Assembly: GCF_000716445.1 (NCBI RefSeq)
Contig: NZ_JNWK01000017.1
Location: 62,001 to 126,000, forward strand
Direction: 5' to 3'
DNA: 64,000 nucleotides
DNA from: Streptomyces wedmorensis
GTDB taxonomy: Bacteria > Actinomycetota > Actinomycetes > Streptomycetales > Streptomycetaceae
The first letter of the stretch is position 1; every line of letters begins with the position of its first letter. Below are positions 1 through 10,383 of this stretch, piece after piece. Made by a program: the position numbers and the translations under genes. The notes beneath the pieces were generated by a model, which worked only from the letters and a program-made list of their open reading frames with translations, had not been told where the DNA came from and ran no database searches.

Positions 1-669
1 CGCGTACACCGCGGCCACGTACGTCCCGTACGACACGCTCCACGCCGACAGCTTCCGCTCGCCGAGCGCCTGCCGCAGCCGGTCCAGGTCCCGCGCCTGG
101 TTGGCGGTCGTCAGGCCGCGCAGCATCGCGCCGCCGTTGCGCTCGCACGCCTCCGCCATCCGGCGCGACCGGTCCACGTTCTCGCCGATGCCGCCGTCCG
201 CCGCGGGCCAGGACCGCATGGTCACCAGCCGCCGGTCGTCCTCGGCGAACCCGCACCGGGCCTTCGCCGAGCCTCCGACGCCCCGCGGGTCGAAGGCCAC
301 CAGGTCGTACGCCCCGCCCATCTCCTTCGCCAGGGCCGCCCCCTTCTGCCCGAGCCGCTGCACCCCGGAACTCCCCGGGCCGCCGGGAATCACCATCAGC
401 GTCCCGCGCCGGGCTTCCGGCCGGTCGCTGCGCAACCGCGCCACGGCGAGCCGGATCTGCTCGCCGTCGGGGCGGGCGTAGTCCAGGGGTACGGAGAGCA
501 TCGCGCACTGCTGTCCGGGCAGCGGCTTCACCGCCGGGGCGCAGTCCCCCCATTCGAGCCCGCTCGCCGCGACGGCGGGCGTGACCCCGCCCCCGGCGAG
601 GGCGACACCGGCCACGGCGGTGACGGAGAGGGCGAGCATCAGGGCCTTGCGTCCACGGTTCGTCGTCAT
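1..669 (-). CDS. Secreted alpha/beta hydrolase (tripeptidyl-aminopeptidase type), 3' end outside window
   Basis: The gene reads leftwards from an ATG at 669 and runs off the window edge, so 223 codons are visible. The N-terminus has basic residues (MTTNRGRKA), a hydrophobic stretch and an AVAAS cleavage-like site, so export is likely. The mature part shows hydrolase landmarks: the oxyanion strand VIPGGPGSSG, DPRGVGGSAK, and a nucleophile elbow WSVSYGTYV at about residue 212. This matches Streptomyces secreted peptidases of the tripeptidyl-aminopeptidase family, which remove N-terminal tripeptides from extracellular proteins. The His and Asp of the triad and the TAP-like C-terminal domain lie outside the window. 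The family call is firm; the substrate is inferred. Confidence 0.85.
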   Translation of the reverse strand, partial: MTTNRGRKALMLALSVTAVAGVALAGGGVTPAVAASGLEWGDCAPAVKPLPGQQCAMLSVPLDYARPDGEQIRLAVARLRSDRPEARRGTLMVIPGGPGSSGVQRLGQKGAALAKEMGGAYDLVAFDPRGVGGSAKARCGFAEDDRRLVTMRSWPAADGGIGENVDRSRRMAEACERNGGAMLRGLTTANQARDLDRLRQALGERKLSAWSVSYGTYVAAVYA

Positions 670-835
670 GCGCACAGCCTCGCGGACCGCGCCGGCGGCT
701 CCCATCCGGCAGACAGGCGGGTCGGAGGTGGGGTCAACCCCCCACTTTCACAGTCGACTTCGTGAAACTCCGGTGCGGTGGCCCCGCCCTTTCCGCACAA
801 TGATCGTTTCCCTCGAACCGCAAGGTGGACCTTCC

Positions 836-1778
836 ATGGAAACCGCACCACGCGCGACCGCCTCCGGAACCTGGCTCCTCGGCGGCGACCTTCCCGTCAA
901 CCGGATCGGCTTCGGCGCCATGCGGCTGCCGCAGCGCGGCGAGGCGCTCGTAGAGAACGCCGTCCCGATGGACCGCGACCGGGCGATCGCCGTCCTGCGC
1001 AAGGCCGTCGCCCTCGGCGTGAACCACATCGACACGGCGGCCTTCTACTTCTCCCCGCTGCGCTCCGCGAACGAACTGATCAACAGCGCCCTCGGGGGGG
1101 CCGTACCCCGACGACCTCGTCATCGCCACCAAGGTCGGCCCCGCCCGCGACGCCGCCGGCGCCTGGAGCGACCACGCCCGCACGCCCGCGGCACTGCGCG
1201 CGCAGGTCGAGGAGAACCTGCGGCAGCTCGGCCGGGACCGGCTCGACGTCGTCAACCTCCGTATCGTCGGCACCGATTCGATCGCCGAACGCTTCGGCGC
1301 CCTCGCCGAACTGCGCCGGGCGGGCCTCATCCGCCACCTCGGCCTGTCCAACGTCACGCCGGACCAGCTCGCCGAGGCGCGGGCGATCGCCCCGGTCGTC
1401 TGCGTGCAGAACATGTACGGGATCGGGGTCCGCCCCGAGTACGAGGAGTTCGTCCGGCACTGCGGCGAGCAGGGGGTCGCGTTCGTCCCCTTCTACGCGA
1501 TAGCCGCCGCCGGCCGTGAGACGGGAGCCACCGCGGCGGAACACGCCGACGTCCTCGCCGTCGCCGAGTCCCACGGTGCGAGCCCCGCCCAGGTCCGCAT
1601 CGCCTGGACCCTCCACCAGGGCCCCCACCTCCTCGCCATCCCCGGCACCGGCGACCCCGCCCACCTCGCCGCCAACGTCGCCGCCGGCGCCCTCCGCCTC
1701 ACCCCCGAGGACCTGACCCGCCTGCACCGCGCCCACCAGGCCCCCACCGTCCAGGGGCCGAAGGCCGGCCTCGGCTGA
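836..1778 (+). pseudogene. Aldo/keto reductase broken by a +1 frameshift in a G7 run
   Basis: The first part starts at the ATG at 836 (METAPRATAS). It carries RIGFGAMRLP and HIDTAAFY, the strand and Asp/Tyr region of the aldo/keto reductase barrel. Reading then hits seven G at 1094-1100. Removing one G joins it to a second frame from 1101 that continues PYPDDLVIATKVG (catalytic Lys), VVNLR and GLSNVTPDQL, and ends at 1776-1778. The rejoined protein would be about 313 residues, normal for this NADPH-dependent oxidoreductase family. Either the gene is inactive, or the run is a sequencing error or a slippage site. The usual catalytic His position reads Asn, as in some subfamilies. Confidence 0.8.
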
Positions 1779-1801
1779 GACCCCGCCCGGGGCCCCGCGC
1801 G

Positions 1802-3085
1802 TCAGCCCACCACACCCTCCAGGGTCAGCGGCTTGCCGGGGATGAGGGCCTGGTCCCGGGGCCCGTACGGGACGAGTTCGTCCCACCACTGGGCCGCCGG
1901 GTCGAGGCGGGCGTGGGCGAGGGTCCCGACGAGGGCGGGGTCGCGGGCCTGGAGGGCGCGGAGGGTGAACGCGGGGCCTTCGGGGAGGTGGGCGATGCCG
2001 TCGAGGACGAGCTTGCCGAGCTCGGTGGACATGACCGGGCCGCGCGCGGTGCGCGCGAGGCCCGAGACCCGGCGGGTCGCGTCGGCGTGGACGGCCAGGG
2101 CGCGGGCGAGCGGCAGCCCGAAGTAGCGGCGCGGGCCCGTGTCGCGCTCCACGAACATGTAGTACGGCACGAGGCCCAGTTCGACCTGCTCCTGCCACAT
2201 GGCCGCCCAGACCCCGGCGTCGTCGTTGACGTGCCGGACGACGGGCGCCTGGGTGCGCAGGACCGCGCCGGTCCCACGGAGCCGGCGCAGGGCGCGGCGG
2301 GCCGGCTCGGGATGGAGTTCCCGCGGGTGGGAGACGTGCAGCATCAGGGCGAGGTGCCGGCCGGAGGCGACGACGCGCTCGAAGAGGCGGAGCAGGTCGT
2401 CGGCGTCGGGGGCGGTGAGGAAGCGTTCGGGCTGGAACGACACCGCCTTGGTCCCGATGCGGACGGTGCGGACCTGCGGCAGGTCCAGGAGCGGTGCGAC
2501 GTACGCGTCGAGCAGCTCGGTCCGCATGACGAGCGGGTCGCCGCCGGTGAGCAGGACGTCGGTGACCTCCGGATGGCGCGCCAGATGCCCGGTCATCGCG
2601 CCGGGCCCGTCCACGGCCTGCCTGCGGGCCGGGTCCCCGGTGAACTGCGGCCAGCGGAAGCAGTAAGCGCAGTATCCGTGGCAGGTCTGCCCCTGCCGGG
2701 GAAAGACGAGCAGCGTCTCCGGGTACTTGTGCTGGAGCCCCCACCCGCCCTCCGGCACGTTCAGGTGCAGCTGACCGCCGGGATGCGGGTTGAGCCGTTC
2801 CCTCAGCCCGTCGACGACCAGCCGCAGCCGCACCCTGTCCCCGCTCCGCAGCGCCGCCTCCACCGCGGCGAAGTCCGCGGGCGCCAGCATGTCCCGGTGC
2901 GGCATCACCAGCCGGTACAGCGGATCGTCGGGCGCCCTCGACCAGTCGACGAGCTCGTCGGCCACGTGCGCGCTCACCTTGAACGGCAGCACGCGCCCGA
3001 CGACCGCCGCGTCATGCCCGAGGGACGGCTGTCCGGTCCGCTCGGCGATGAGCCCCGCCAGGCGCTGCCCCGTGAACGACGTCAC
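1802..3085 (-). CDS. KamA-type radical SAM protein (lysine 2,3-aminomutase family)
   Basis: The 427-residue product has the radical-SAM signature CHGYCAYC (CX3CX2C) about 40% along, after LNVPEGGWGLQHKYPETLLVF, a typical lead-in of the lysine 2,3-aminomutase family. Then come GGDPLVM and further barrel strands. Such enzymes cleave S-adenosylmethionine on a 4Fe-4S cluster; relatives move the amino group of lysine using PLP. The PGGGGK-like PLP lysine motif is not obvious here (MSTELGKLVLDG is the nearest), so the substrate and even PLP dependence are open. I chose GTG at 3085, since residues further upstream are Gly/Ser-rich and unlike the family. Its start overlaps the stop of a tiny upstream frame. 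Confidence 0.8.
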   Translation of the reverse strand: MTSFTGQRLAGLIAERTGQPSLGHDAAVVGRVLPFKVSAHVADELVDWSRAPDDPLYRLVMPHRDMLAPADFAAVEAALRSGDRVRLRLVVDGLRERLNPHPGGQLHLNVPEGGWGLQHKYPETLLVFPRQGQTCHGYCAYCFRWPQFTGDPARRQAVDGPGAMTGHLARHPEVTDVLLTGGDPLVMRTELLDAYVAPLLDLPQVRTVRIGTKAVSFQPERFLTAPDADDLLRLFERVVASGRHLALMLHVSHPRELHPEPARRALRRLRGTGAVLRTQAPVVRHVNDDAGVWAAMWQEQVELGLVPYYMFVERDTGPRRYFGLPLARALAVHADATRRVSGLARTARGPVMSTELGKLVLDGIAHLPEGPAFTLRALQARDPALVGTLAHARLDPAAQWWDELVPYGPRDQALIPGKPLTLEGVVG

Positions 3086-3114
3086 CTGTCGCCCACCACC
3101 AGAACGTCCGTCAT
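3082..3114 (-). CDS. Possible 10-residue leader ORF coupled to the KamA-type gene
   Basis: ATG at 3114 opens MTDVLVVGDR and ends in TGA at 3084-3082, overlapping the GTG at 3085-3083 as GTGA. A purine-rich GGAGGGAG lies 12 bases before this ATG, whereas the GTG has no good site of its own. The layout is what translational coupling through a leader peptide looks like. It could also be chance, or a decayed start of the main gene. Confidence 0.3.
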   Translation of the reverse strand: MTDVLVVGDR

Positions 3115-3427
3115 CCGCACGGCTGCTCCCTCCCCCCGGGGCCCGCGGTCCGTCGCACCCCGCACGATGATGGGCAGCACGGCCGGAACCGCCAATACCG
3201 CTAGCGGCCCCCGGTTCCCCGGACAACCCGCCAGTCCGGCCAATCCCTTCCGTCACCTACCGGACAGAGCCGGACAGTGCCGGACACCTCCGCACGCCGG
3301 GGACGACCGGTCCGTACGGTTACGTCCCCTTCACACCCGGCCACATCCGGCCGGAGCACGAAGGCGGGGCGTCCTCCAGATTGACGCCTTTCCTCCGTGG
3401 CCCCGCGGGGCGCATGCCGCGAACGCC

Positions 3428-3458
3428 CGAGGGCCCGGCCGTGACGGCCGGGCCCTCG
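3428..3458 (-). terminator. Hairpin after the FG-GAP gene
   Basis: A 15-base arm (3428-3442) and its exact complement (3444-3458) nearly abut, giving a very stable GC hairpin 14 bases downstream of the FG-GAP stop codon. No T-run follows, as is common in Streptomyces terminators. The rest of 3115-3427 holds no gene I recognise. Confidence 0.6.
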
Positions 3459-3471
3459 GAGTGCGCACGTG

Positions 3472-5112
3472 TCAGAAGAGACCCTTGAAGCCGTTCCAGC
3501 CGCCGGTGCCGATCAGCACCCGCCCGCCGTACAGCCCGTTCCCCGCGCCCGCGTACCGCCACAGCTTCCCGGCGGAGTCCCGCGCCACCAGGTCCGCGCG
3601 GCCGTCGCCCGACAGGTCGCCGACGCCGACCAGGGAGGTGTAGGCGCCCCAGCCCGTGCCGAGCTTCACCCGCGGCGACAGACCGCCGGTCGCCGTGCCG
3701 TAGTACCGCCACAGCACGCCGGCCGCGTCGATGCCGAGGAGGTCGCCCCGCCCGTCGCCGTTGAGGTCGCCGGCGCCGACCAGCTTCTTGTACAGCTTCC
3801 AGTCGGCGGCGATCCGCACCCGGGGCTTCATCCCGTGGCCGGCCGTGCCCGCGTAGAAGTACACGTCGCCGGTGGACGCCTGCCGTGCGATCAGGTCGAC
3901 GTACCCGTCACCGTTCACGTCACCCGGGGACGTCAGGACGTCGTACGCGCCCCATCCCGAACCCACCACCGTGTACGGCGACGACGCCGAGACCACCTTC
4001 CCGCAGCCGGGGCGGTACGCCCGCAGCTGGTCGCCCACCCGGGCGTAGACGTCGACGCACCGGTCGCCGTTCAGGTCGCCCGTCGGCACGAACACCGACG
4101 TCGTCGGGAACTTCGCCCCCGTCCCCGCGATCCGCGCCGACAGCGCGCCCGTACCGGTCCCCCGGTACATCGACACCAGGCCCGTCGTGTCCATCACCAG
4201 CAGATCACCGATGCCGTCGTCCCCGGCGAGGTCGCGGTACACGGCGACGGCGGTGCCACCGGACACGGAGAGCGCTCCGGACACCGACAGGTCCGCACCG
4301 ACACCGTCCGCGGCCTTCGCGGTCAGCGTCCACGTGTAGGCGCCGTTCGGGGCGGGCGCCCCCGCCGTGTCCTTTCCGTCCCACGCGGCGGCGACGAGGC
4401 CGCGCGCCTCACCGCCGGTCAGGGTCCGGACCACCTTGCCGGTCGCCTTGTGCCGGAGCGCCAGGGACCAGGAGGCGGCGGGCTTGGACGTCCACCAACG
4501 CGGCTTCCAAACAGTCGACTTGACGTCGACGGACGTCGGCACGTCGGCGTCGACGGCCGTGATCGCCGAGGCCGGCACACCGGACGGGACGACCCGCACC
4601 CGGCGGTCGACGCCGGTGTAGGCGACGTGCCCGCCGAAGCGGTCGACGGTCCAGCCGGAGCGGCGGACGGTGCCGTCGCCGAGGTCGGCCGCGGTGGCCA
4701 CGACCCGCTGCGGCAGGTCGGCCACGTTCCCGCTGGTCGGAAGGCCGTCGTGCAGGTCGACCAGGGTCAGGCCGGTGCTGTCCGAGCGGGAGACGAGGTA
4801 GCCGTCGCCGAGCAGCACCTGCTCCGAGCCGAGGCGAAGGAAGCGCTTGGTGGACCGGTCGTACAGGCCACCGCCCCCACGGAAGCCGGCGCGGAGGCCG
4901 CCCTCAGCCCCACCCGAGGCCACCCCCGACCCCGCACGGAAGCCACCCGAGGCCACCCCCGATCCCGTCGGGAAACCCACCCCCGCCCGCCCCGGAAAGG
5001 CCCCTCCCCGGCCCTGGAGGCCGCCCCCGAGGGCCCGGGACACCGGCCTCGCCGGGTGGCCCCGCCCGGCGGACGAGACGCCCCCCAGGGCCCGCGCAGC
5101 ACCTCCATACAC
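3472..5112 (-). CDS. FG-GAP/VCBS repeat protein, probably 5'-truncated
   Basis: The last 250 residues are a string of FG-GAP blades with calcium-binding DxNxDG cores: GDLNGDRCVDV, GDVNGDGYVDL, GDLNGDGRGDL, GDLSGDGRADL. Each is followed by an aromatic Y/W pattern such as WGAYTSLVG. Before them is an Ig-like segment (WDGKDTAGAPAPNGAYTW), the FlgD-like domain usual in Streptomyces relatives. Those relatives are secreted and much longer, with an N-terminal beta-propeller and signal peptide. Here residues 1-85 are Gly/Ala-rich low complexity with an internal repeat, and no signal peptide is seen. I infer loss of the 5' part; the ATG at 5112 is only the longest choice. Confidence 0.65.
   Translation of the reverse strand: MYGGAARALGGVSSAGRGHPARPVSRALGGGLQGRGGAFPGRAGVGFPTGSGVASGGFRAGSGVASGGAEGGLRAGFRGGGGLYDRSTKRFLRLGSEQVLLGDGYLVSRSDSTGLTLVDLHDGLPTSGNVADLPQRVVATAADLGDGTVRRSGWTVDRFGGHVAYTGVDRRVRVVPSGVPASAITAVDADVPTSVDVKSTVWKPRWWTSKPAASWSLALRHKATGKVVRTLTGGEARGLVAAAWDGKDTAGAPAPNGAYTWTLTAKAADGVGADLSVSGALSVSGGTAVAVYRDLAGDDGIGDLLVMDTTGLVSMYRGTGTGALSARIAGTGAKFPTTSVFVPTGDLNGDRCVDVYARVGDQLRAYRPGCGKVVSASSPYTVVGSGWGAYDVLTSPGDVNGDGYVDLIARQASTGDVYFYAGTAGHGMKPRVRIAADWKLYKKLVGAGDLNGDGRGDLLGIDAAGVLWRYYGTATGGLSPRVKLGTGWGAYTSLVGVGDLSGDGRADLVARDSAGKLWRYAGAGNGLYGGRVLIGTGGWNGFKGLF
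4904..4985. repeat. Imperfect direct repeat in the 5' part of the FG-GAP gene
   Basis: Two copies of a unit of about 36 bases (core CCCGAGGCCACCCCCGA) stand in tandem around 4910-4970, followed by decayed fragments. They encode the Gly/Ala/Ser-rich low-complexity residues that precede the recognisable FG-GAP protein. This suggests the present N-terminus grew from repeat DNA rather than from the ancestral domain. Confidence 0.5.
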
Positions 5113-5177
5113 CCCACCTGACCTGGGCTTTTACCATTTCCACCTCTATCCTTGAGGGACTCGGAGGGGAGATCCAC

Positions 5178-5915
5178 ATGGACCGGAACATCCGCACGAT
5201 CGATGACGTCATGACCCTGCTCGACGGGCTGTTCGCACCCGCGGCGGACCGCTGGACGGAGGGCGGGGCGGAGTGGTGGGACGGGTTCTACGAGGACCGG
5301 GGGAAGGCGGTGCCGTTCTTCGTCGAGAAGCCGGACGAGAGTCTGGTGGGGCACGTCGAGCGGGGGCTGCTGCCGGCCGGCGGCAAGGCGCTGGACCTCG
5401 GGTGCGGCCCGGGCAGGAACGCGCTGTACCTCGCGTCCCTCGGCTACGAGGTGGACGCGGTGGACCTGTCCCCGACGGCCGTCGCGTGGGCGGAGGAACG
5501 CGCCCGCGAGGCCGGGGTCGAGGACAGCGTCCGGTTCCGGTGCGAGGACGTGTTCACGGCCGCGCTCGAAGGGCCGTACGACCTCGTGTACGACTCCGGC
5601 TGCTTCCACCACCTGCCGCCGCACCGCCGCGTCGGCTATCTCGCCTTCCTGGACCGGGTCCTGGCGCCCGGCGGCCACTTCGCGCTGACGACGTTCGCGG
5701 CGGGAGAGGGCGGGATGGGCTCGGAACTGCCGGACGCCGAGTTCTACCGGCGCGGGAAGCTGGAGGGCGGCCTCGCGTACACGGACGACTCGCTGCGCGC
5801 GGTCTTCGCCGACCTGACCGAGGTCGAGCTGCGCCGGATGAACGACGAGCCGGCCGAATCCCCGCTGTTCGGCGAGTCGTTCCTCTGGACTGGCCTCTTC
5901 CGGCGCCCTGCGTAG
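5178..5915 (+). CDS. Class I SAM-dependent methyltransferase
   Basis: This is a 245-residue soluble protein. Motif I is LDLGCGPGRNALYLASLGYEV at about residue 72, binding the methionine part of SAM. The acidic VDAVDLSP after it holds the ribose. DLVYDSGCFHHLPPHRR (motif IV region) and the PGGHFAL strand complete the Rossmann fold. The acceptor substrate cannot be read from sequence; tellurite/thiopurine-type and small-molecule methyltransferases share this architecture. GGAGGGGAG ends 7 bases before the ATG and supports the start. The GlxA-type regulator follows after 10 bases and is likely cotranscribed. Confidence 0.85.
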   Translation: MDRNIRTIDDVMTLLDGLFAPAADRWTEGGAEWWDGFYEDRGKAVPFFVEKPDESLVGHVERGLLPAGGKALDLGCGPGRNALYLASLGYEVDAVDLSPTAVAWAEERAREAGVEDSVRFRCEDVFTAALEGPYDLVYDSGCFHHLPPHRRVGYLAFLDRVLAPGGHFALTTFAAGEGGMGSELPDAEFYRRGKLEGGLAYTDDSLRAVFADLTEVELRRMNDEPAESPLFGESFLWTGLFRRPA

Positions 5916-5925
5916 ACTCACCGGC

Positions 5926-6882
5926 ATGACATCTGTGGCCCTCGCGGTCTACGACGGAGCCATGCTGTTCGAGGCCGCTGCGGCCTGCGAGGTGTTCGGC
6001 GTGGATCGCGAAATCACCGACGGATGGTACGAGTTCACGGTCTGCGCCCCGCCGGGCGCGGACCGGCTCAACAGCGGCTGGCTCCGCATCGACACCCCGC
6101 ACGGGCTCGACGTCCTGGCGGGGGCGGACACCGTCATCGTCCCGGCCTGCACGGACGTCGACGCCGGGCCGCCGGCCGAACTCCTCGCCGCCGTACGCGC
6201 GGCGCACGACCGGGGCGCCCGGCTCGTCTCCCTGTGCACCGGGGCGTTCGTCCTGGCGGCGGCCGGGGTCCTCGACGGCCGCCGCGCCACCACGCACTGG
6301 GCGCACACCGACGACCTCGCGGCCCGCTACCCCCGGGTCGAGGTCGACCCGGACATCCTCTACGTCGAGGACGGGAACGTGCTGACCTCGGCCGGGAAGG
6401 CCGCCGGCATGGACCTGTGCCTGCACCTCGTCACCGCCGACCACGGCGCCGCCGTCGCGGCCGAGCTGGCCCGCCGGCTGCTGGTGCCGGCCCGCCGCGC
6501 GGGCGGTCAGGCCCAGTACGTCGCCGCGCCGACCGTCGCCGACACGGGCCACGCGTTCGCCGACCTCCTCGACTGGGCGAGCGCCCGGCTGCACGAGCCG
6601 CTGACCGTCCCCGACCTGGCCCGCCGGGTGAACATGAGCACCCGCAACCTGACCCGCCGCTTCACCGCGACCACGGGCACCACCCCGCTGCGCTGGCTGC
6701 ACACCCAGCGCATCCACCGGGCCCAGGCACTCCTGGAGACCACCGACGACAGCGTGGAACTCATCGCCTCCCGCACCGGGATGGGCACCGCGGCCACCCT
6801 CCGCCGCCACTTCCACAACGCCCTCGGCGTCCCCCCGGACGTCTACCGCCGCACCTTCCGCAGCCACCGCGCGGCCGCCTGA
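5926..6882 (+). CDS. GlxA/FtrA-type transcriptional regulator (DJ-1/PfpI + AraC HTH)
   Basis: Residues 1-185 form a DJ-1/PfpI domain: VALAVYDGAMLFEAAAACEVFG at the start and a nucleophile-elbow Cys in SLCTGAFVLAAAG. Residues 220-318 are two AraC helix-turn-helix units (LTVPDLARRVNMSTRNLTRR, then SVELIASRTGMGTAATLRRHF). Proteins with this order are cytoplasmic regulators that sense a small molecule through the N-terminal domain. The ligand is unknown. A possible -10 box TAGACT ends 7 bases before the ATG and overlaps the stop codon of the methyltransferase gene. The gene may therefore also be expressed from its own, possibly leaderless, transcript. Confidence 0.85.
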   Translation: MTSVALAVYDGAMLFEAAAACEVFGVDREITDGWYEFTVCAPPGADRLNSGWLRIDTPHGLDVLAGADTVIVPACTDVDAGPPAELLAAVRAAHDRGARLVSLCTGAFVLAAAGVLDGRRATTHWAHTDDLAARYPRVEVDPDILYVEDGNVLTSAGKAAGMDLCLHLVTADHGAAVAAELARRLLVPARRAGGQAQYVAAPTVADTGHAFADLLDWASARLHEPLTVPDLARRVNMSTRNLTRRFTATTGTTPLRWLHTQRIHRAQALLETTDDSVELIASRTGMGTAATLRRHFHNALGVPPDVYRRTFRSHRAAA

Positions 6883-6898
6883 ACCCGGGCGGCGGGGC

Positions 6899-7369
6899 TC
6901 ACATCGACGCCAGGTACTCGGCGAGCCGGTCGTACTGCTCCCGCACCCCCGCCTCCATGCCCGCTTCCAGCGCCTGGTCCCTGATGTCGTTCGACGGCCA
7001 GAAGGACGTGCTGGTCAGAGCCGTACCGCCGTCGGGGGTCGCGTCGAAGGCGAGGTTCACCCGGACCGGCTCGGCGTCCGGCATCTGCTCGAAGACCTCC
7101 GTGTAGTCCAGCCGCTCGACCGGGACGACGTCCTCGTACGTGCCGGAGAAGACGATCTCCTGCCCGTCCGGCGCGGTCTGCCCCCACCGCCAGGCGCCGC
7201 CGGGCCGCAGGTCGATGTCCACGACCGTCGTCGTCAGGACGGCCGCCCCGTACCACTCCCGCACGTGCTCGGGGACCGTCCAGGCCTCCCAGACCCGCGC
7301 CGGCGGGGCGTCGAAGGTACGCGTGATGACCAGCTCGCGATCGGCCGGTGTCGTCAGCAGGGTGACCAT
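6899..7369 (-). CDS. SRPBCC (AHSA1-like) domain protein
   Basis: This is a 156-residue protein with the START-like fold of the Aha1/SRPBCC family: ELVITRTFDAPPARVWEAWT at the N-terminus, WYGAAVLTT, LRPGGAWRW, GTYEDVVPVERLDYT and a final helix (GMEAGVREQYDRLAEYLASM). These proteins bind hydrophobic ligands, and many in actinobacteria pair with an ArsR regulator, which is not present here. It is convergent with the GlxA-type regulator (16-base gap). The function is not predictable beyond ligand binding. Confidence 0.8.
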   Translation of the reverse strand: MVTLLTTPADRELVITRTFDAPPARVWEAWTVPEHVREWYGAAVLTTTVVDIDLRPGGAWRWGQTAPDGQEIVFSGTYEDVVPVERLDYTEVFEQMPDAEPVRVNLAFDATPDGGTALTSTSFWPSNDIRDQALEAGMEAGVREQYDRLAEYLASM

Positions 7370-7444
7370 GGTCGCGACCCCTTCCGTACGGCCCCGCGCG
7401 GCGGCCCTCCACCGTGACCGCCCCTTCCAGCATCCGCCGAACGC

Positions 7445-7482
7445 CCGAGGGCGGCACCCCCTGGTGGGGGTGCCGCCCTCGG
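7445..7482 (-). terminator. Terminator downstream of groEL
   Basis: The 17-base arms 7445-7461 and 7466-7482 are perfect complements around a TGGT loop. It lies about 35 bases after the groEL stop and 75 bases before the SRPBCC start, so it should stop leftward groEL transcripts. No T-run is present. Confidence 0.8.
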
Positions 7483-7516
7483 TCGCGTTCAGCGATGAAC
7501 CGCCGATCCCGGAGGA

Positions 7517-9999
<2,483 letters not shown>

Positions 10000-10039
10000 G
10001 AATTGCCCCTTCCGCTTATAGGCGCGGAAGGGGCAATTC
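10000..10039 (-). terminator. Terminator of the thrC-moaD operon
   Basis: The perfect 16-base arms 10000-10015 and 10024-10039 enclose an 8-base loop, 24 bases past the sulfur-carrier stop. The base of the stem is AT-rich (GAATT/AATTC), giving a modest U tract on the minus strand. Confidence 0.75.
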
Positions 10040-10063
10040 GAGAAAGACGGGACGCGATAGGCG

Positions 10064-10342
10064 TCAGCAGCCGCCGGCGACGGCCGGGATGATCGAGACG
10101 CCTGCGCCGGCCGGGGTGGCCGTCTCCAGACCCTGCTCGAAGCGCACGTCGTCGTCGTTCACGTAGACGTTGACGAAGCGGCGCAGCTTGCCCTGGTCGT
10201 CCAGGACGCGGGCGGCGATGCCCGTGTGGTTCTTCTCCAGGTCGGCGATGACCTCGGCGAGGGTCGCGCCCTCGGCCTGGACCTCGGACCGACCACCCGT
10301 GTAGGTGCGGAGGATGGTGGGGATGCGGACGTTCACGGCCAT
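10064..10342 (-). CDS. MoaD/ThiS/CysO-family sulfur-carrier protein ending in Gly-Gly-Cys
   Basis: This 92-residue beta-grasp protein (VNVRIPTILRTYTGG at the start, FVNVYVNDDDVRF in the middle, VSIIPAVAGGC at the end) belongs to the ubiquitin-like sulfur carriers. These take sulfur as a C-terminal thiocarboxylate after adenylation by an E1-like protein. The chain ends GGC rather than GG. Relatives with extra residues need trimming by a JAMM/Mec-type metalloprotease before charging. It follows thrC by about 40 bases in one operon, as in CysO-type cysteine synthesis where O-phosphoserine or threonine pathways meet. Whether it serves cysteine, molybdopterin or thiosugar synthesis is open; CysO is my first choice. 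Confidence 0.85.
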   Translation of the reverse strand: MAVNVRIPTILRTYTGGRSEVQAEGATLAEVIADLEKNHTGIAARVLDDQGKLRRFVNVYVNDDDVRFEQGLETATPAGAGVSIIPAVAGGC

Positions 10343-10383
10343 GTCTGCGTAACCTTTCGGAGGACCGGGGGAAGCGTGCGGTG

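Noticed and set aside
1080..2744. Long Arg/Pro-rich frame over the reductase and radical SAM genes
   Set aside because: Composition of repeated R, P, G and A from shadow reading; real genes cover the same bases in other frames.
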